Positions 23,869 to 38,800 of a stretch of 64,000 nucleotides of DNA are shown piece after piece. Source of the stretch: Sialis fuliginosa (taxonomy: Eukaryota; Arthropoda; Insecta; Megaloptera; Sialidae); the NCBI GenBank assembly GCA_961205875.1, contig OY540817.1, positions 9,521,001 to 9,585,000 on the forward strand, in the 5' to 3' direction. Position numbers and translations under genes: made by a program. Positions within the stretch are counted from its first letter, which is position 1, and each line of letters begins with the position of its first letter. A model generated the notes under the pieces. That model was not told the DNA's origin and did no database searches. It worked only from the letters and a program-made list of their open reading frames with translations.

Positions 23869-26800
23869 ATGGCTCCTAACTTGAAAGTAAGATTTATTTT
23901 TTATTTTATTCTTTTTTCCCAGTGAAATATTTTTTTTTAAATTAAATTATATGTAATAATAAATAAATAAAAACTAAATTCATATAGGGCATAATTGTCA
24001 TAAGATTTCCTGTCCTGTTTTAAAATAATTAAAAATTAAAGTTACTCTATACACACGATTCTATAACTGTTTAAAAAAATTGAAAAATCATGGATGACAC
24101 AAGGAAATTATTATACAAAAAAATTTGCAGAAATTACGGGTGTTAAAAGTTAAAATTTGCAACGTAATTATTTTTAACAACCTTAAGGCATTTTTTTGGT
24201 TAATTTCCTCGTGTCATTCGATAGAGAGAACTTTAAAGAAGATTTAATTTAAATTTCACCCTTCTCTGAGTTTTCGAGGACGCCGATTTAAAAAAAAAGT
24301 TTCGAAAATAATTATTAATTATTATTAATTAATAATTATTTAGTACACAATATAAAAGTATTAAAAATATACAGTTGTATATTTTATATTATAACATAAT
24401 AATAATATAATAACATCAATTTACAAATCATAACTGTACATTCAATTAAAAAGTAAATACTTCAATGCATGTAAATAAACTTCTACAATGCATTTTTAAC
24501 CATACCTACATAAATAAAACATCAGCAAATATTTAAACTTCAGTAATATAAAGGTTCAGCATTTCGTATTAAAATATTCGTCTGATATGTTTATAATAAA
24601 AAACATCGGGAATCCCTAATACCAAAAAGACGGATTAAAAACATAGTTAAATTAAATCTCACGACAAAATGAAAATAAAAATAGTAAAGATATTATATTA
24701 TTTATAGCATTCCAAACAAGAAAAAAAATAACACATGCAACAAATTATAATTATTAACGGATGGTTAGTCATTCCTGTAAAAACAAAAAAAAAGTAAATT
24801 TAAATAATAATATGAACCAATATTGACATGATACAAAAAGTGGAACACGTATTTTTAAAGAAGGAAAACCCAAGTTTTTACAGAACTTTTATTACAAAAA
24901 AACTTATAACCAAACAAACTGGTCTTAGAGAAATAATTAACATAAGTGTACAAACATGACTAATGATAATTGATAAGAATGTAAATATTTTCATTATAAA
25001 TTAAACATTTTAAATTCAATTAGTAACATATTGTTAATTATTTTATATGTTATACGTGTACTGATGTAATAACTTTATGATATTTCTTTTTAAATTTATA
25101 TTATGTAAACAAATTCAGATTTATTTAAAAAATAAAGTATTCAAAAAAAAATTTTATATAAAATATAGTTTACAAAAACCAAAAAGTTTGACTATTTTTC
25201 ATTCAAATTTAAACTTTAATAAACGTCAAAACAGGAAAAAATCTCAAATTAATTAAATTAATAAAAATAAAATATTGATTTTTATAATTATTAATAAAAT
25301 TTAAAATTACTTTTATTTTCTAAAGTTTTAATACCATGGCTAAAACAGCATGTAAATTTATAAACGAAAAAAAAAATGGCAACTTCTAAACCGACAGATG
25401 GGGGACTGGAAAGCCCCCTCCCGCCCCCAAAAGGTATAACTTCAAGCCAAGACCTTTAAAATGATAACTAGCTTAATTACTTTAGCTGTCACACAATTTC
25501 CCTTTCCCTTAAAATAAAGAAGTGATTTAAATCAACTTTATTTAAATCATTTTATTAAAAAATAACAAAATTTTATTTTTGAATATACTAAAATAAAAAA
25601 GCAATATTTTGATGGTCTTATGTCATAATATGCTATGTGACATTTTGGTCATTTTCATTTTGAATTCATTTGAGAAATACATACATCACATTTTTATAAC
25701 ATAAGCCCATTGTTTTTTTTCTGCATATGAACTGACTATATACATAATTCTTTCTTAATAGTGCAAAGCTCACCACCGCCAGCATTAAGCTTGTACAAGA
25801 CCTACATTTACAAATAATTACACAACAATGTACAAACATAAACGGTCAGTAAGAGCATAAAGTAGTTACATTTAAAACAATAAATCCCACCGCCCACGAT
25901 CCGCACAAAGGGGCAACTCTGCGGTGGACATTCACGTATTCTGAAATGAGGAAATGCACCACAAACTGTCTACACGCTGCACTGCATACAGAAACATGCA
26001 TTTAACGTGCATTAGGTGCAATGACAGTGCAGAAAGTGTTGCAGAGAAAGGGCCAATGATAAAATGCATATTGCGTTAAATAGCCATGCTTTGTATTTGA
26101 AAATCTACATTAACAATAGCGTAAAGTAGCTCATATTTTATAAAAACATTATTAATTATTTCATTACGAATCCGTTTCAACTAAAAAAAAAATTCAGAAA
26201 GAAAAAATCATATACATACTTGATGAAAATGAATTGTTCGATTCGAAGATTATTTAGATTTTTACAAGTATAATAAGTCGACTTAAATTTAAATTAAAAA
26301 TAACAGATGTACAAAAAAAAGTAAATTAATGTATACTTCAAAAAAAACCAACAGATGTTTTACAAAAAAATATGTATACCGCGAGAAAGTAAAATTCGTG
26401 ATTTAATTCTTTTTGTTATTAATTTTTATGATTGATTATTTGCAACTTTTCCAAATTTCTAATAAAAAAGAATGCACTAGAACAAATTATTTAAAATATT
26501 TCACAGTAAAAAAAAATTCCGAAATATTTATATTGACGCAACTATTAATGAAATATTTGAAATACTCAAAACCACATAAACATAAATATTCATTTCTTTC
26601 AAATATAGTAATTTCTCTAACGTCACAATAATTATGACTAATGAAATAAAATTATACAAAAATGTTAATTTTTACATCATACATTTATCTATTTGATTTT
26701 AATTAGATCGAAAACATAAGTATCTAGTATGTTTGTATTTATTTCTAACTAAAAGTTACTGATAATAAATCATGTTGCATGAATATTATAGTTTGGATTC

Positions 26801-29800
26801 ATTTTAAATTTAAAATTAAACAAAATTTTAATTTTTACGTAAGGATGATTTTTGAAAATCCCCCCCCCCCCCATATTTGTAAAGATTCGTAAGATTTTAG
26901 TCTCCTCACACTCCCTAGAAATTTTTATATTTTTTACCTAAAGAAATTTAAAATATTTTTATTTTATATTGGGTAAAGTAATTTTAACAGCCAAATTGTT
27001 TTCAATTAACATAATGATAAAGAGGAAACTTACTTTTCCCCATGTAATAGTCCGTAAGATTTTACAAACCCATTTAAAAATGCGATAGATTTAATCAATC
27101 AAATACTGTATAAATTGGTAAAAATATCACCAATAAATGAAAATAATAAAACAAATCTTAAAGACAAGAATACACGTTTGCAACGAGATAAAAACTGTTA
27201 CGATCTAAGTGCAAAAAAGGAATAAAATAATTATAATATCCAGTTTATTTCCAGCGACTTCAATGCTGCGTTAAGAAACGATCCAGTATAAACAAAATAA
27301 AATGTAAACCATATTTGTTTTGTTTTTCTTTTGCATCACAAACATCTTTAACTGTTCTAGGTCATTGTGGGAACTTTTACAGGTGCAATAAAAGTCGCCT
27401 TGCATATATAATTACTTAACAATATTTATGACATTTCGGTCGTCTGTATTTTACATATTTATATATGGATGATTTTTTTTCAGTCAATATATTTGTACAT
27501 ATTATTGATATTTAAATACGTGTGGCGCCCATATTGACCGTCAACTTTTTATAGGTACTGAATTAATTTAATTTAAAAAAAACTATCGATGTACTTATTC
27601 TAATATGTAGGTCTGAAAAAATTTACAGCGGGTTAAGACCTATTACTAAGATATTACACATATAAATCGTTTTACTATAAGTAATTCTTTTATAACGGAA
27701 CTACTTAAAATTTACAAAACAAATTACAATACGACTGATTTAATTTGAATTGATTAGATCAAACCACTTTCTTCGCTTCACTCTTTATAGAAATATTTAC
27801 AATGTAAACGATACAATTATTTTTTTTGCAACAGTAAAGTACCTACTAATTAGCCAAATATATGCGCTTTTCTTGCTAGATTTATTACTAAAAAGTTAAC
27901 CAATTTTTCGTTGCTATCTTTATTGTTTTACTTTCTTGCATTGGAAAGTGTTAGCTAGTTAATTTAAAATCAAAATATTTTAAAGTAGGTAAATAAATAT
28001 ATCAACTTTAATATTTTTATATAACTGTTTTGTCCATCTTTTAATTAATTAATCCTCAATTAATATAGTATTATTAGAACTTTGAACATAATATGTTTGT
28101 TTATTTATTACTATAGCAATTTGCCCGCGGCTTCACCAACGTTTATATTACCAGTAGGTAATTATGCATATCAAATAAAAAATTCACAAAAAAATTGATT
28201 AGTCCACATATTTCTTCACTGCTCAATCATCTTTTGCGATAGCGTGATAAAAAATATCCTCTCGAGAATGTCACTTATTTTTGAATCTTATAAATTTTGA
28301 GGGCATTTTAAAACGATTAACTGTATAGTAAATCTTTAACTGATAAATATCTTTATAAAATCACTATTACTCTTTAATTTAAATCATTGTATTGTACAAT
28401 TAAATATCTTTCCCGAAACCGAAATATAATGCCTGAAGATGATATTCAGTTTGGCAATTATTTCAGTCTATGAATAGGCGAATATTGCACACTATTACGA
28501 TTCGCGCAATTTTCCTATTTTCACTCCACCTAGAAATATTTAGTAGAAATTCTATAAATAGGCCGCTACAATACTACTCGGCTATTTCTAGTTAATTCAT
28601 TTAAATATAGTAACTTTGCGACAACAAAACACGTGAATCACAGATAATTCATTCTGTGAAAAGAAGTGTGAGGTATTCCGTTTCTAGTGATTCGGATCCG
28701 TCCGTTACACCAACATCCGTGTGACATTAACATACCGCGCTGCGAAGGTCGAGACGTGTGGTCCCACCACACAATTGTTTCAATGTAATTTATGGAAAAA
28801 CGTCGTTAACCCATATTTATATATTTATGTGCGTTATGTAGTAATATTAAGTTAATTATGTTATTTTAATGTTGTTGTCGATAATGAAACTGGTTGGTTT
28901 ATAATATTGCTTGAATATGTAAATCATACATGTGTATTTATTTTTTACTGTTTTTGTAATAAAGTCGAGATTTCAAAAGAATTACACGTTTTGAGGGTCC
29001 CTGATTCGAAAACGAACATTATCTCAATGACATGTAGTGTATATGTGAACTTTTTATAGCTAAAATGTCAAAACCATTTTACTTCCATATTCCGAAGGCA
29101 ATGGAAGTATTGTAATACCGTCGAAAAATGGTGTCCGAGATAATGACAGATTCTGATTGTAAAACGTAAAGAAAAGTTGTTTTCCGCATGGCGGCTGTGC
29201 GTGTGTAAAAATGCACCGATTAAAATTATTTTTGGTGAAAATGTTTGTCTCAGTGAGTACTCCAGACCGAAATATTATCGACTAAAAAGTGAACATTGTG
29301 AAAATTATCTCACTAATTTTGATACGACCTGGTACATTTACAGTTCAATTGAATCTAAGCGACATTTATTTTTTGTACGTGTCTAAACAGCTATTGAAGA
29401 GGTGAAAACCATTCTCAAAATTTGAATTTTAAATACTTATTAATACGTCACTAATTCATGTTGCATTGGAACGAATGCAACTAAATTCAAATTATCAAAT
29501 GAGTTTTATTTCTGACAAATCCCATTGAAATTTTTCATACATTAAACATTATTTAAAAAGATATTAAGGAACATGGAATCATGTATAAAAGTTATGTGAT
29601 GACCACAGTAATTTATTTATTTCATCTAAGAATATGGAGAAATATTATATTTGAAAATAATACTTTTTTTTTTAAATAAGGTCTCACAAAATTATTTAAA
29701 ATGTTCATTAAAAAGCCCAATACATGTTTTCAGTAACTACGTAAGCATCAACAGTATAATAGAGTAATAATAACTTTTTTTATAAATAAACAAAAGTGAG

Positions 29801-32800
29801 TAATGGTTCTAATTTTACCATTACCAATTTCAACATTACTAGGTATACATAATTCGGGATATTACAAAAATAGAAACCAATATCAATCTCGTGCAAATTA
29901 TGACTACCTACTTACTATTTTATTTATAGAATATTTTATAACATTATCCAAGAAAAAAAGAGTGACACCTTCACTACTACAAAATAAAAATATCAACTGT
30001 CAAAACGATAACCAATCTTACAACAAATTCGATACTTTATAAAGATCAAAGCATGATTTTACAACACGCACAAATAAAAAACATTCTAATTGACACATTC
30101 ATACAAATCAACACAACTTAATGACATTAGAATGGATGACCTTCATATGTTTTTTTTTAACAATACCGGCAAATTAAAGATTATGATACGTATTAAATTT
30201 TAAATCCAAATATAATTATCATAAACAGCTGTCGATAAATTTGCATTGCATTTCAACGTGCTGGAATATTAAAAAAAAAAACAATTAATGTGATAGATAG
30301 CCAAACACGCGACTATCTACAAATAGTGTCTAAAGTTGGGCCCACCTTTTAAAAAACGTTCATTTGTAGAATTTTTATTAAATTATTTTCTGTTTTTTGA
30401 ATACACACTTCAACTTCTTAACATTTATTTGAATATTAATTAAAGAACAAACATGGGAACTCCGCGAATTACCCCCCCCCCCCCACAAAAAGGAAAAACT
30501 ACGATTTTATTAAATTTTATAATGTTCTAAGAGCTTACATTTAGTCGTACTATCGATTTCCATCGTTTATTTATAATTATTTATAAAACATTTAGAATTG
30601 GACATAGTTATGCACTAATCACTAATCTGAATAATATTGTTTTTTGTTATCATTCTCTTCAATCAAACGCAAAAAGTTTTTGCAGTAAAAATGATATTTT
30701 TTGGGTTGAATAACAGTGTCCAATTATCATTTATTGTTTTATTGGACTAATCTTAATTGCAAAAAAATAATGATGCGATGGATAACGCGTAAATGGGGAG
30801 ACAGGGGGGGGGGGTAACTTTGCACACTTTTCTTAACATATGTACATACATTTTTTGTGTTTACATATTTGTTCTACAGAAGCAAACTCCTAGCATTAAC
30901 TAAATAAACACAAGTGGTCTCGTGTTCACGCAACACGAAGTGATTTACTTATTACAATATGATAATTCGCATATAAACCGCTAATTATTTATGAAGGATA
31001 TGTCAAAACAGTTACATTATATGTTGCACGCAACTTGTGTGTATTCTTACTTTTAAAATATGCATAAACATATAATAATGATCACTGTATTAGCCCAATC
31101 GGAATGTCCGATAATTAATGCATAAAAAATGTGTATACGCAAAAAAACATGTAACTGATAATCAAATTTTTTTGACAGAATGTAATATAAGTGAAATTTT
31201 ATGTTGCAAAAAATAATTAAATATACAGTACGTATCAATTAAAATTAATTTTAGTGATACTTTTAATAACTTCATGACATAATAATATGTAAATTATTTT
31301 TCTTAATATAAGTTACAAGTTTCAAATATTTTTATTAAAATTATACGAAATAAATATACATCAAATATGCGAACCCCTACAAATTTCGGTTCGTGTTTTT
31401 TTTTTTTTAATCTGTAGCATGAATATATAATTTTATGTATTTTGGAAATAAAAACTCGAATTTAAATCAAGAAATTCGAATTATGTGAATTTTTTTAATA
31501 CAAAAAATGTTTGTACTTTTTTAATTTTCAAATGAAATATCATTTGAAAATTAAAAAAGTACAAACATTTTTTCTATGATATTGTTAGATAAAAATTTAT
31601 ATTCAAAAGTGTCACCATTTATAAAATTTTAGAATATATAGGTGTGAAATATACCTATCTAACAAATTAATTTCATAAATAATACACAAGGAAATATAAT
31701 AAACAAATGTCATTTTCTAAATCTAAATCTTCATTCATATTAAATATTAATATCTATGTCCTTTAAAAATATATATATCAAAAATGAAAGTCGATTAAAA
31801 ATTTAATTCAATCAAGTCCTTGATTGAAAAAAAAAAAATTCACGACAGCCATATCAGTCGTTTGTAATGGAATCATCTTTATTAATAACAAAAAGGTGAC
31901 AAATATTATCTGGAATACATTATTATTATTAGTTTGATCTACATAACAAAGGTATTTATTATTTTGTAACGCCTACAATTGCAAGCAACCTTTAAAAGTA
32001 AGCACCTTGAAAACACAAAATTACAATAATCAATACTTCACACTCACCCACATTCATCAATGGTAATCAGTTTAATTATTAACCTTAATTGGATATCACT
32101 TAGATTATTTCATTGCAACATATTCATTTGTGACGGATACAAATATAATTAATTAAATACAATATTTTAAATGAATGATTCGAATTAAGATCATTAATAA
32201 TTTTTTACTTCCTCTTTTATTTTGGCCACCTCAATGAACAAATACTGTCATTATTGATTGATTTCATCGTAGCAATAATACTAAAAATAAGTTTGTTTTC
32301 AAATGCGTACAACATCTTTAATTTTTTTTTCAATTCTAACATTTTACGAGGACGTATTCAACTTTAAAGTTTAGAAACGGGGGTTATTTTAAGAAAATTT
32401 TTCAACTGCAAATACCTTTTTTTTTGCTCTACACTTACACTTTTTTATATTTTTTTCTACTTGCAATTTTTCAGCCTCACAAATTTTACAACTGCAAATA
32501 CTTTTTTTTTGCTTTTTTGCTCTACACTTTGTATATTTCTCTTTTAAAAATTATAGTGAGCTTTTTTATATTTTTCTTTCTACTTGCAATTTTTCAACTA
32601 AACAAATTAGCTTTTACAACTGTAGTTTTCATTTTTGGAACTGCAGAAATAAGCTACAACTACACACTAAAATAACCCCTGACTTAGAAAATCTACTGAA
32701 ATAACAACTTCTAGGGCACTCTATTCTCTTTGAAAATCTTTAATTTCAGTTAAAAATTTAATGATCGGTCTATAGTAGACAGAATTTACTAGAACTCATT

Positions 32801-35800
32801 ATAAAATAATTGTGTCATCAAATGTTATATTTTTTAATATTTATATAAATTACAAGATTATGAAAAAATACAAACAAATGACACAAGACGCGAATATTTT
32901 AGTAACACTCTGATGATACATATTATATTTTTAAATCAGTTCCTGTAAAAAATCGCTTTCATGATGCTCTGAAATAATCATCGTTTGTTTGTATCTTCCA
33001 TACAAGTGTATTACATCAACGTCTTCATATGAACACATACTGGCACGCATGTATATAATAACAGGGCCGTATTAACATAAATATATTAAAAAAAGTAGAA
33101 CATGCATTTTTTTATTTACTTGAAAGAAAAAATACCAGTACCTATCTAAATATTGATAAAAAGGAAAGAAAGTTAATATTCCGTTAGTCTTAAAGATAAG
33201 TTAAATATTATATTGTTAAAAGTGGGTTATCTTGTTAAATATTTAAATTTAAAAAACACACCTTCATTATCAGAAAAAACACATATCATAAAAACTATAT
33301 TTATAACAAAGAAAGTGATCCAGAAAAAAATACTTAAATTAATTTATTATTATTTGCAATTTTTACATTAAATCAAATCGTGCTGAATTATTTTTTGTAG
33401 ATGCTATCAGGGGAAATGGCCATAAAGAGCTAAATCGGCCCCCGATGCGAATTTCATTTTTAAATAGATATATTACTACTTACGTAATTAGAATATGAAA
33501 ATCCTTGTATATTAACTAAATAAAAAAACTTTTTGAAAAAAAAAACGACTTAAAAAACCCTAAAACCACTAAAAAGTACATAATAATTATTAACTGGCAC
33601 CTACTTCAAAAACTGTTAAATTTAATTATTACATAATTTTTATTGTTTTTAAGGTTTTTTTTAAGTCGGTTTTATTTTTCAAAATTTTTTTTATTTTTTC
33701 CCCTTTGAGTGGTGTATCTGAGAAGTTCATGGTCAGATTCTGATGAAAAAATATCGGGAGTATACTCTTTTAAATTAAAAAAAAAAAAACACGTCCTAAT
33801 CAGTGTATATTTGTCGGAGTTATTCCCGAACATATGTACATAAAATTATATATATCGATTGAATTTGAGAACCTCCTTCTTTTTAGAAGTCGGTTAAAAA
33901 ATAAACCGATTCGCGTATTTCAAAACTAAAAGTCATCTTCTGCATTTCAAGATAAACAACGTAAATTATTAAAAAATATGAAAAATTCCGAACTATACAC
34001 AATCACATTTATGATTTATACGTTTCAAATGTAATCTTTTTCATCCGATCGGCCCTGTACAAGCAGAACAATATATAGAACGTAGAATGTATTGCGTGAA
34101 CAGTATACATATTCTAACACCAGTACATAGCTTTTCATATACCATTTTTGTGTCAACATGTGAAGCAATGGGCATTTTATTTAAAAGCCTTGCATCTTAG
34201 AGACCGTGTGTATGTACGATTCTCAATAGAACAATACGAAGCCTTGTAGTGCAGATTTTTCCCACCGCAGCCACAGCGCACTCGATGCAAAATGTAATTT
34301 GACACAGACAAATGCCTAATTTGAGACTTTGTGAATTCACAATTAGTTAGGTAAGTTCTTGTACAGTTATTATTATTACCTACAGCTTGAAGTACGCGTT
34401 TGTATGATATAATTGCAGTGGACCGCAGTGTTTTGTTTTGTTTTGCACTCATTAATTTGTGTTCGTCGCTAATTTGAATTGTCCGACTTTATATTGTCGA
34501 CAAAGATTGCAAAACATTTCATTATAAACGTTTTCGAAAATGTTTCTGCTAAAAAAACTGCATGTATTATTATAATTTATGTATTTAAGCGACAGAATTC
34601 TATAAAAGACACACCGTGAAAAGTGTGTAGATATCTTTCTAGGTGCATTATTAAAATACGGTATGCTTTTAAAAAAATTGAAAGAAATTTGCAATCATGC
34701 AAAATCTTTGAATGGGGTCAACAACAGTGATGTGATATACTAAAATATAATCTTGTAAGGTCAGGACCATCAATAGTGCTGTCAAAAAATTACGAAATCG
34801 TATTGAAAGGTTAACGGAAATAATTTTGCCCATTACCAGTAAAATGAAAAAAATATGTTTAAAAAAGTAGAAATTCGTAAATCCTACAGAATTCAAAGCG
34901 TTTACATTTATTTGTTTGCTGGCTAGCAAACTTTTTATAAAACCAGGTATATTTTTAACTAATCTGAACAAATACTTTTAATGGAGGACTTTCAATTGCT
35001 CTCACGATCAAATAATTTGTAATTAAAAAAATAAATAAAAACATGCAAAATTCTTCGAATAAAAAAAAATAATCAAGTTTATTGTCAACCATTTAATAGA
35101 TTTTGCATCATGATAATTAAAATATCGTCGCGGGCCAGACCGATTACTCAGGCGGGCCGGATGTGGCCCGCACCTGATTTAGTTAAAGTTAAAATCAATT
35201 CAAGGATTACTGAGAAAGTTGTAAAATGTAAATGCATTACTCGGAATCGATACAATTAATTTTATAAACTTTTTAATTTACAAATATAAATCACGAACAA
35301 AAACTGAAAGCAATGTTAAAATACAACCACTAAATATCGAAATAACATGATATATAGAACAAATAAATTGAAATTATTCAATCGTAAAATTAAAAAAAGC
35401 TAACCGATATGCCCCAATACACATCATAATCAAAATATTAAACACATACATATTAATATTAATGTAAAACAAAAAATTCCAATCAAAATTACAATTACAC
35501 AATATGAAATTAGTTCAACAACAATACGATCAAATCTAAATTGTAATATTGATTAAAGAAAGTGTGTACATTGAGTATAATGTACACATATAGTTCGATC
35601 GAGATTGCGCAACGTATTTCTGTGTAGCACAATCGCGGGGGCCCGGGGCAAAAAGGCGTTGAACGACAACGACGACGACGGGACAATTCGCTTGGACTGC
35701 TTGGAGACAAACAGAAAAAAAAATCAAATCTGTAACAGCACCGCGATCAAAAGTAAAAGTAATTGTGCACGGAGCTGTTTAGAATAATCATTCTTGCGTT

Positions 35801-38800
35801 TATTGCTTTGCGTACAACGATGTTGATTTTATATTAAAAAAATACCAGTCAAGCACGAACTGCGTCGATGGTTCAATACATATTATTATTAGGATGTAAT
35901 AAAAACTATGTTATTATGTTTCCTATAATTTTTATATGATCCTACATATGATTTTTTTGATCAGAGGTTTCGGAAATAAAAACACATTTTTTTGTAATTT
36001 TTTTCGAAAATTAATGAAAAAATAAAATATTTTTGAGATACTGACAATCGGACAACAAGCGGAGATAGAAGCTTTATAACATCTTCTTTCATGTCGATAC
36101 CTCCAGCCGTTCTGGAGAATTTACTATGATAGACGGACGTACTTCCATTTTGACCTTTTTAAATTCGTAACAATAAAAACATGAACCAGAAATTATATAT
36201 TATATTTTTTAAATCCATCTACAGATAAATCGTATGTATATAATTAAAACTTGGGTTCTTCGAAAAATTCGTAGAACTTCTATGTTTTAGATTCATCTCA
36301 ATATGGTTTTACAATATTGAAAAAAATACTCTTTTTCCTTTAAAAATAATTTTACAGGTAGTATAATAAATGATAATCTGAGGGTGCAAGTTCAAATGTA
36401 TAAGGTGGATATGTTGTAAGACTTTCAGATCCTGTATAATTTTCTTATCATAAATTTCAAAATATTTTTACATAAGCGATTTTGAAAATTTCATTTAATA
36501 TTCTATTATCAGACAACACCTGTCTTAATTTCTCTATCAATAACCCGCCTGACATACAAACAAATTTCTATATGGTATGATAAATTGTTTCATTTTATAC
36601 TACTGAAATTTATTGAATACATAATCAGACATAATAACATTAATTGACAGTAGATTTTATCTTAATAAGTACATATATGGTTTCGGCATGATAAACCAAA
36701 TATACTCATAGAAAATATTAATATATAAATCATGGTTAATTTAATACTAGAATTTATTCGCGGCTTCGCCCGCGTGTATTTTTAAATCAGCAAATTCCCG
36801 ATACATTTTTTACCTAAACATAAATAAAATCTCTGCTGTATAATAAAACGCAATGTATCATTTTTATAAATGCACACGATGATATCACAGACCTGCTTAT
36901 TAATTAAACATCGAATCAAACAAAATAATTTAACAATTGCAAGCACGTTAAAGGTGTTGACAACAATAATCACTACTTATTTATATCAACACGTGTCAGT
37001 TTTGACAATTTAATTAGGTAAATGTCTTAAAACCAATGAAATTTTACTGCGCCTGTTTTTTAAATATAATGTACCAATATTATGAAATATGTATAATAAA
37101 TATTTAGACACCATAAAAACACTTCCAATTAAAAAATAATTATTTAATTTTATATAACTTTTATACCATTTAAATCTTTTAATATTTCTTTGAACCAATC
37201 AGAACCTCCAGTAAGAGTCTCGAAAACGTCGCTATTTATAACCAAATCGGCGTTTTAATAAGATCATTAGTGTGTTATTTTTAGGAAGTATAAAAAAAAC
37301 TACCATCAAAAATTGAACATAATGTAATAATATAAAGTATATTTAATGATATTGACTTATAATATCAGAAAATACGATTGTGAGCGAGATTTGGCTACTA
37401 CAATCAACTATAAATCGATCCGCGCTGTCCAGACTCTTACTGGAGTGTCTCTATGGGTACCAATAAACTGGTGAAAAAGAGCATAGATCTATCAATACTC
37501 ATCAATAACGTAAAGAAAAGTTTTTTTATCATAGGTCAAATAATTTATAGTGTTAATTTTTTTAATTTGTCACTCCAAGAAGTAAAAGTAAACACATATA
37601 TTACATTGCAGTTCTTTGTCGTGTTACAGCTCAAGTGGCGAACTATATGGGAATTGTAATGAGAAGAAAGTTTTTTTTATACAATAAATATAAAATAAAT
37701 ATGCATACAACGTATAACCTTAGACATGTTACCCTATATTTATTGCATTCTTTATACTTCATTAATATCTATAAAAGTGTATCGAAGAATACTAATACAA
37801 CCTTCGTAGAAGCATTTTCTAAAGTTGATAAGTACGAATGATAGAGTAAGTTCGAATTTTTAAGGACTAAAAATATTGCTAATTTATCTAATCATTTTTT
37901 AAACCATTCATCTCAAACTTGAAATATGGTTTTATTTATCATTCAAACAATTGTGTTTTTTTTTTCAATAAATATGGTTTCCAAACGTCCTCGACCACTG
38001 GAGTCTATCGTTTGCTAGTTGTTATATCATCCAAATACAGTTCGAGTTTTTTTGGGTGACATGACCTCTCACCCAAAAAAACTCAAACGATATTTTATTA
38101 TACAAAAATGTAACTATAACCAGAATTAAAAAAATGGTGAATATTTTTACTTTTGCAGAAAAAAAGTACATAACTTATCGCTATTCTGCTCAACTACAGA
38201 TCAAATTTGAAGCCAATCGGTTCAATAGTTTCATAGAGATATCATACTAACGGTCAACGTCTAACAAAAAAAGCTATTTCGTTAAATGCGCTTTAAGTTG
38301 GTTCAGAGATCATAACTCTGGCAATTTTACGAATTTCGACATGAAATTTTGTAAGCATAGGTATTCTTAAGACCTTTAACTAGAAGATTAAGTAGTTTTA
38401 CTCCCCTCCCCCTTAATCGTTATCTATAATTGTTTGTTAAGAAGCAAATGCAATAGAATAAAAAATTAATAAACTTTTTTTGACTTATTGTCTTATGAAA
38501 TGTTGATTTTGATTGATTACTATTTTGAGCAAGTCGGTAATTTATGACATGCAGAAGATGTAGTCTTCTGTAATTATATAGAAAATTACCTACAATTTCT
38601 TGATTTCGTTTATACAGGTACTAATAATAGTACGTTATTGATAAACATTTCGAACGTAAACTTTCGTGTTTTATAAATAATTTCATATTAATTTATTGCT
38701 ATAAACTATAATTATAACACATGAAGCCAATTTTAAATTACCGGAAAACATTTATGAAATATGAGTCATTGATATGATCAAAAACAGAGCACGAAACACA

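Noticed and set aside
32424-32675. 83-residue Phe-rich frame
   Set aside because: It comes from poly-T tandem repeat sequence.
34177-34971. Three consecutive minus-strand open frames (91, 80, 100 residues)
   Set aside because: They overlap end to end in different frames, have Lys/Phe/Asn-rich random composition, no domain and no splice logic linking them.
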